From Euperipatoides rowelli (taxonomy: Eukaryota > Onychophora > Udeonychophora > Euonychophora > Peripatopsidae), in the NCBI GenBank assembly GCA_003024985.2, contig PXIH01S0012218.1: a stretch of 12,448 bases of DNA; one strand, 5' to 3'. Shown in pieces: positions 8,183 to 12,448 of the stretch; position 1 is the first letter of the stretch; each line of letters opens with the position of its first letter. Below the pieces are notes generated by a model. The model did not search any database. It saw only the letters and a list, made by a program, of their open reading frames with translations, and was not told the origin of the DNA. Both the position numbers and the translations under genes were made by a program.

Positions 8183-9170
8183 AGTGGGGAGTTGAAGTAT
8201 TTTCTTCTTTGGATGACAATTCTTGGGGATCAACATTATTTTCATCCCAATAACCATCTGACACACACCGAAAAAAAAAAATCGAGATTGCTACAACAAA
8301 GCATTAGACTGGATAAATTTGTGTCTGAAATCTGTCTGGCTTTTCAATCGGAAGATTGTTTGGAGATAAAATATATATATATTTTTTCAGAAATTGAGTG
8401 GACTTTAAGAGTTGACTATCAAATAGAACCATTTCTATGAATTGATTAGTTTAAGTTTTGTGGAGATTTTGACTGAAGGTCCAACCAAATAATGGCATTC
8501 ATGGGAAGAAAATAAAAAGTGGAAGGTCATTTAGATCAGAGGAATCGATTTAAATAAATGGATGTGTTGAAGAATTTGATATTCACTATTAGCATTTTTA
8601 TTACTTTCATCTTTACTTCCTAATTTTTTTTTTGTTATGTGTATGTGCTGGCTTCTTTGCTTGTGTATATATATTTTTAAACAAATTGAAGTTTTTTTTT
8701 TTTTTTTATAACATGACCTCTTACACCCAGACAAAAAAATAACTTTCTGATATTAAATCATTTCTATTTTTTTTTTTTAAAAAATGTAGTTTGATTTAAA
8801 GTTTTAACATCTTAAATTAAAATTGACAGCTAAATTAATCCTTTATTATCCACTGTAGATTAAGAAAAATCGAAGCTTTTTATTTCTCTGAATCACCACT
8901 AGAGACCGCTTTCATTAAGTAGTGTACTTTATAGAAAACCACTTAAGAGATAACAGTGAAAAAATTCCAAATTACATTTATACCGGATTCATAATTTCTA
9001 CAACATGATTGATCTTTTACCTTACTCCCTTTCTCTTAGCTTGCCTTCTAAAGCTCTGAAATATTTTCTTAATGACGAGATGGGAAAATAACTTTATGTT
9101 ATCCATCTCATATTCATGCTGCAAATCATAGATGTACGCCTATTATTATAATTAGTTTATTAGTCTTGGA
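8183..9170. other. AT-rich DNA without a recognisable gene
   Basis: Contains a short (TA)n at about 8371-8381, a run of 16 T at 8692-8707 and other homopolymers. The frames at 8192-8440 (plus) and 8531-8734 (minus) have no motifs and are driven by A/T runs. Confidence 0.55.
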
Positions 9171-9440
9171 TTTTGTTTTATCCCTTTCTTCATTCTGTTG
9201 TCATATATATTATTCTATATGTTCACACTGTTACTATTGGATATTCTCTATGTAATGTTTATTCTGTTGGTCCTATTTCTTCTTTAGATTATATTCATAT
9301 TGTTAGTCTTATATTATCTTCCCTTAATTTAATATTTTGTCTTGATATATATTTTTTTATTCTTATGTTCTTGTTGTTATCTTTGGATCTTCCCTTATTC
9401 TTATGTTCATTTTCTCTGGTTCTATTGCAGTCTTGAATCT
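9171..9440. repeat. T-rich imperfect low-complexity tract
   Basis: Pyrimidine-biased sequence with loosely recurring words, such as TTATTCTTATGTTC ending at 9370 and again at 9409, and TATCTT-CCCTTA-like words at about 9313 and 9391. Frames open on both strands: hydrophobic on plus, Lys/Asn/Arg-rich on minus. The plus frame begins with TTG and neither has a recognisable domain, so I treat the tract as degenerate repeat rather than gene. Confidence 0.4.
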
Positions 9441-9639
9441 TTTCTTGTTTTAAAATTTTGGTGACTTGGAAGAAAGTAGTTGTACCAAAAAGAAAAAAAA
9501 ATTTTTTTTCACATCCAAATTTCAAATAAACTTTATTGCAGATGAAAGCCCATATATTGGTGTATTAGAAACCATAGTTGTTTAGCTTAATCATCGTTGG
9601 TTTTTAGAAAATTCAGATGTATAACATAATGAAACCATT
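9441..9639. other. AT-rich spacer
   Basis: A-run and T-run junction near 9490-9510. Nothing else recognised. Confidence 0.5.
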
Positions 9640-9658
9640 ATTTTGTCCCTCCCGTAAC
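9640..9658 (-). repeat. G-rich box, inverted copy
   Basis: On the minus strand it reads GTTACGGGAGGGACAAAAT, 17 of 19 matches to the box consensus. It lies 149 bp left of the first plus-strand box and points away from it. Confidence 0.85.
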
Positions 9659-9807
9659 TTTGTAAATATTGATTTAGATTTACTTCATTGCATGCATTCC
9701 CAAATAAATATATTTTTGTGTCACTTCACTGACTGACCTGTTAATACACAACATACATTATTTTATCATTAAACATATTAGCGTATACTAATGGTTATTT
9801 AATTTAT

Positions 9808-9826
9808 GTTACGGGTGGGACAAATT
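9808..9826 (+). repeat. G-rich box 1
   Basis: Exact match (19/19) to the box consensus, GTTACGGGTGGGACAAATT. Confidence 0.9.
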
Positions 9827-9980
9827 TGTTAAAATAGAGCTATTTATTCTTATTTATTTTCATGAAAACACATGATTTAAAGTTGCTTTATTAATAAATG
9901 GTTAAGGAATGAAATATTAATGAAGATACAAGAGTATTATTAATATTTAAGCAATTAAGTTTGGAAAATATAAAATTAAG

Positions 9981-9999
9981 GTTACTGGTGGGACAGTTA
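9981..9999 (+). repeat. G-rich box 2a
   Basis: GTTACTGGTGGGACAGTTA, 15/19 matches, 173 bp after box 1. Its 3' end is replaced by the start of box 2b, with which it shares GTTA. Confidence 0.85.
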
Positions 10000-10014
10000 C
10001 GGATAGGACAAATT
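9996..10014 (+). repeat. G-rich box 2b
   Basis: GTTACGGATAGGACAAATT, 17/19 matches. It begins 15 bp after box 2a and overlaps it by four bases, so the pair looks like a local box duplication. Confidence 0.85.
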
Positions 10015-10152
10015 GAGTTTATATAATTTATTTTGCATGCAAATTTATTTAATTGGACATAACAAAAATTTATATAATAGACACAATATAGTGTTCTTTA
10101 TAACTTTAATTGAAATAATATTTTTGTTTAACATATTTGAGATAAAAATTGA

Positions 10153-10171
10153 GTTACAGGTGGGACAACTA
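10153..10171 (+). repeat. G-rich box 3
   Basis: GTTACAGGTGGGACAACTA, 16/19 matches, 172 bp after box 2a. Confidence 0.85.
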
Positions 10172-10324
10172 ACATCAACTTTTCCACATTTTTTAACTCG
10201 CATAAAAAATTCAGTTTAAATATTCCTCCATAATGGTCCTATTTTAAATCAAAGCATTAAATTTCACTTTCTTAAATGTAATTAAGTATGGTCTAGCTTG
10301 ATATACTTAGGAAATAGATTGGCT

Positions 10325-10343
10325 GTTACGGGTGGGACATTTT
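10325..10343 (+). repeat. G-rich box 4
   Basis: GTTACGGGTGGGACATTTT, 17/19 matches, 172 bp after box 3. Confidence 0.88.
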
Positions 10344-10539
10344 TTTAAGTGATATACTACCCCAGTTTCAGAGCAAACTAATTAATTTTTGTTAATAAAT
10401 AATAATTTTTCCCTTTCCCCTTCCTACTATTATTGAAATATAGATATGTAAGAATAATTGTGATATAAATTTGTTTATTTGAAAGTGCTTTATTTTATTC
10501 AACAGTGGTGCAAATTTTGTGGAGAGTTGCATGATCACG

Positions 10540-10558
10540 GTTATGAGTGGGACAAATT
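10540..10558 (+). repeat. G-rich box 5, off-register
   Basis: GTTATGAGTGGGACAAATT, 17/19 matches. It lies 215 bp after box 4, about 43 bp beyond the expected register position, where only a weak box-like sequence (10503) is seen. Confidence 0.85.
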
Positions 10559-11186
10559 TCACATATTCCATGATGGTACTCCTTTACCAATAAAGTTTTT
10601 GGGATGGTTTTTGTCCTTCAATGAGAGGAACCTCTAACAATACTATTAAAGCATTTTCATCTTATCTACTGAAGAGCTGTCTGTATCCGTGTGCAGATAC
10701 ATGCCATGGTATAAGTGGAGGCTCTGGCTGACTTTGAGTATGTACAGAGAAGAGAGTGCCAGAAATTTTTATTTTTGATTCTTGTTCTGGGTATTTATGA
10801 GTATTGGAAATAGCATGATGTCATGATTTAGGATGGTAGAATACCCGGCAGGAAGGCATGCAATCAAATTTATTAGAACTGCTATAGTTCACATACCGTT
10901 AAACATAGAGACTTACTTTTTTTAAAAAATTGTTTAGTATAAAATGATCTAAAAAATTGTTTATAATAAAAAATTTGATATCTCATTTTCACCGTTAAAA
11001 ATAAAAAATGAAGCTTTTATGTATTTAAGCATTTATATTTATATTATTCATTTCTACATTTTTAGTATTTATTTATATTAAACCATTAAATAATGATTAA
11101 AACTGATGACTTTTGTACCTTATATATTTTTATATTCCTTTATTTTCAGTTTGTGTAGTGCACATACAACAAGCAAACNATTTTTA
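10559..11186. other. Mixed AT-rich segment without a recognisable gene
   Basis: 10560-10860 is less AT-rich than its surroundings, but its frames are closed and I recognise no element. At 10923-10936 and 10950-10963 the 14-mer TAAAAAATTGTTTA is repeated 27 bp apart, a two-copy tandem duplication. The rest is AT-rich, with an N at 11179. Confidence 0.5.
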
Positions 11187-12290
11187 AAAACAGTACTTTC
11201 ATGTGTGAGCTACTGTACCTTTTGAATCAAATTAAATTTTCCATTTTTTATGGAATTCCCAAATTTTACAACTCACCTATAGGTTTTAGGCTTGTTACTG
11301 CATGCAAACTTAGCATGTTTATCGGTTTAGAATTAAAAAGCTAACTTTGTTTTTACTTTTTTCTGCAATAAGATTTTTTTATTAGATTGGAGGGCTATTG
11401 AGTTATTTCTTCCAATCAAATAACTCTTGAATTATTTACACAGTTTTTTTTAAAGCTTCTCTTTCATTCAATATGAATTCTGTTGTCACATTTGGTTTTG
11501 AGAACCTCTATACCAAAATCCTACATCATCTTATCAATTTTTGAACTGTTAGATGAATACCTATTACTAAATATGTTTTTCCCTTGGAACATATCAAATA
11601 AATTTTGAGATTTGCTATTGATAATAATTATATTTTTGTATTTAATTTTTTAAATCCATAAAATTGGCATTCTGATGGGGATCACCTATGGTTCAATTCT
11701 TGCAAATCTTTTTTTTTTACTTTGAAAATTTGTATGCTGAGCAAATGTATTCTGAATTCAAGGCCTTCAGGTATATTGACGATCTTCTTTAATGAACCAC
11801 CATTCTATGGTCTTTGACATAAATATTTTTCTTAAGGAACTAAACTTGAAAATAGTAGGTGATTCCCTTTCTAAAGTAGTGTATATAGATTTAGATAACA
11901 AGAGTTAATTTGTTGGATAAGAAGAGGATTTTGGTTACTATTTTATTTCTTTACCAAATAGGTTTTCCAATATTTCAGTAAATATTTAAAAAAATGTTTT
12001 TCCAGCTCAAATACACTGGTATTTTCTTATTTGTAATACTTTAGAAGAATTTATTCTTAATTTTGCTTTGCTTCTAAATTTAATGCTATATAATATTTTT
12101 TTTCTTTTTGTGATTTCTGATGTTGAGTGGAATATTCAGTAATTTTTCTTGTTTATATGGACATACATTGTCTGATATTGATCCTGTTGTTTTTGTTTTT
12201 TTGTAAAAGTCATCCAAAAATAACTTGTTTTCTAAATATTCTTTTAAAATATTCATAAAAGCTTTAAAATTTAGAGAAAATTGATAAGCA
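11187..12290 (+). pseudogene. Decayed reverse transcriptase, possibly Penelope-like
   Basis: RNA-dependent DNA polymerase relic of a retroelement. Blocks appear in the order expected for an RT. FYGIPKFYNSPIGFRLVTA is encoded at 11246-11302. VTFGFENLYTKI, an aspartate-motif region with D replaced by G or E, starts at 11485. GILMGITYGSILANLF is encoded near 11666-11713. FRYIDDLL follows, with the catalytic YIDD at 11772-11783. Thumb-like blocks come next: IFLKELNLKIV then VVYIDLD from about 11816, EEDFGYYFISLPN from 11931, and ICNTLEEF near 12029. A Lys/Phe-rich tail near 12200-12290 is tentative. At least five frame changes and several in-frame stops make it dead. The GIP-K block and the thumb pattern favour a Penelope-like or related RT over LINE or LTR classes, but no GIY-YIG endonuclease is visible. 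Its 5' end is indistinct. Confidence 0.75.
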
Positions 12291-12448
12291 AGAGATTTTT
12301 TTCACTACTTTGCTGTTAGGAGTCTTTTTTTTTTTGAGGGGGGAGGTATTTGTTCCGATTTATATGATATGTTCATATTTTCTTATATTATTCTACACTT
12401 TTTTATATGAATTGGTATTAGCTGATTTTTGCTGTTCATATTTATTTA
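12291..12448. other. AT-rich window end
   Basis: A T9 run followed by GAGGGGGGAGG at about 12327-12347, then AT-rich DNA to the edge. It could be the distal part of the RT element, but nothing is recognisable. Confidence 0.4.

Larger units (their letters stand above)
9808..10558 (+). repeat. Periodic array of a 19-bp G-rich box, period about 172 bp
   Basis: Six plus-strand boxes matching GTTACGGGTGGGACAAATT start at 9808, 9981, 9996, 10153, 10325 and 10540. The regular members (9808, 9981, 10153, 10325) are 173, 172 and 172 bp apart. Between boxes the DNA is very AT-rich and mostly unalignable by eye. Faint register remains: ATTTATTTT-CATG-AAA at 9852-9868 recurs as ATTTATTTTGCATGCAAA at 10026-10043. 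TTTRTTAATAAAT occurs in the first and fourth intervals. A weak box-like CAGTGGTGCAAATTTT at 10503 falls 172-174 bp after the 10325 box. The pattern suggests an ancient satellite with about 172-bp monomers in which only the box has been kept. No coding potential is apparent. Confidence 0.85.

Noticed and set aside
8192-8440. 82-codon plus-strand frame
   Set aside because: Interrupted in character by A-runs and a (TA)n, with no motif and no transcript signal.
1591-8910. CTCF-like CCACTA...CGCT words at 1591-1605 and 8896-8910
   Set aside because: The two 15-mers agree at only about 10 positions and both lack the central GGG of the CTCF core.
9173-9525. Overlapping hydrophobic plus-strand frame and Lys/Asn-rich minus-strand frame
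   Set aside because: The plus frame starts with TTG, and both follow from a T-rich degenerate tract with no domain evidence.
10013-10219. 68-codon plus-strand frame inside the box array
   Set aside because: Starts with TTG, spans one interval of the box array and has no domain; the periodic boxes explain the sequence better.
1-12448. tRNA, rRNA, CRISPR or bacterial operon features
   Set aside because: No T-arm consensus, no regularly spaced identical repeats of CRISPR type and no dense coding; the window is eukaryotic noncoding DNA.

Overview
The window looks like intergenic or intronic DNA from a metazoan, most likely an invertebrate. It is strongly AT-rich and full of homopolymer runs and microsatellites (AATAGT/ACTAAT, TATC/TACC, GAT/GAG, CT). 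It carries dead pieces of several classes of eukaryotic transposon. There is no operon-like gene packing, no tRNA or rRNA that I can recognise, and no convincing intact host gene. I cannot name the species; an SSR-rich crustacean or mollusc would fit, but that is inference. Four single N positions (1061, 3659, 6073, 11179), two of them touching TATC arrays, indicate a draft assembly.

Layout. Positions 1-42 look like the terminus of a hAT-type DNA transposon, running straight into a 290-bp evolving tri/hexanucleotide repeat. From 331 to 1848 there is AT-rich DNA with one TATC array. From 1849 to about 2700 lies a GAT/GAG-rich low-complexity block whose right end encodes an acidic peptide with a 25-residue in-frame duplication. 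From 2700 to 6230 I see AT-rich DNA, a short perfect-arm palindrome and a second TATC/TACC array. At 6243-6475 there is a (CT)n/T12 tract that reads as a poly(A) tail on the minus strand, next to a DNA-transposon end rich in ACTAC palindromes. At 6733-7255 is the frameshifted 3' end of a LINE-type retrotransposon ORF2, with its C-terminal CCHC zinc-knuckle still readable and an extreme lack of C on its coding strand. From 7256 to 9640 I see only AT-rich DNA and one unassigned 138-codon ORF.

The most unusual structure is at 9640-10558. Seven copies of a 19-bp G-rich box (consensus GTTACGGGTGGGACAAATT) sit in otherwise AT-rich DNA. Four of them are spaced 173, 172 and 172 bp apart, while the sequence between boxes has almost completely diverged. 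One copy is inverted and two copies are staggered by 15 bp. I do not recognise this motif. It may be an old satellite whose box alone is maintained, or the binding-site array of an unknown mobile element.

From about 11187 to 12290 the plus strand carries a heavily decayed reverse transcriptase. It has a GIPK-like block, a GILMG block and a YIDD catalytic box, spread over several frames. It most resembles Penelope-like RTs, though the class is uncertain.

No genes here appear to work together. The region reads as a graveyard of unrelated mobile elements and expanding simple repeats, plus one periodic array of unknown role.
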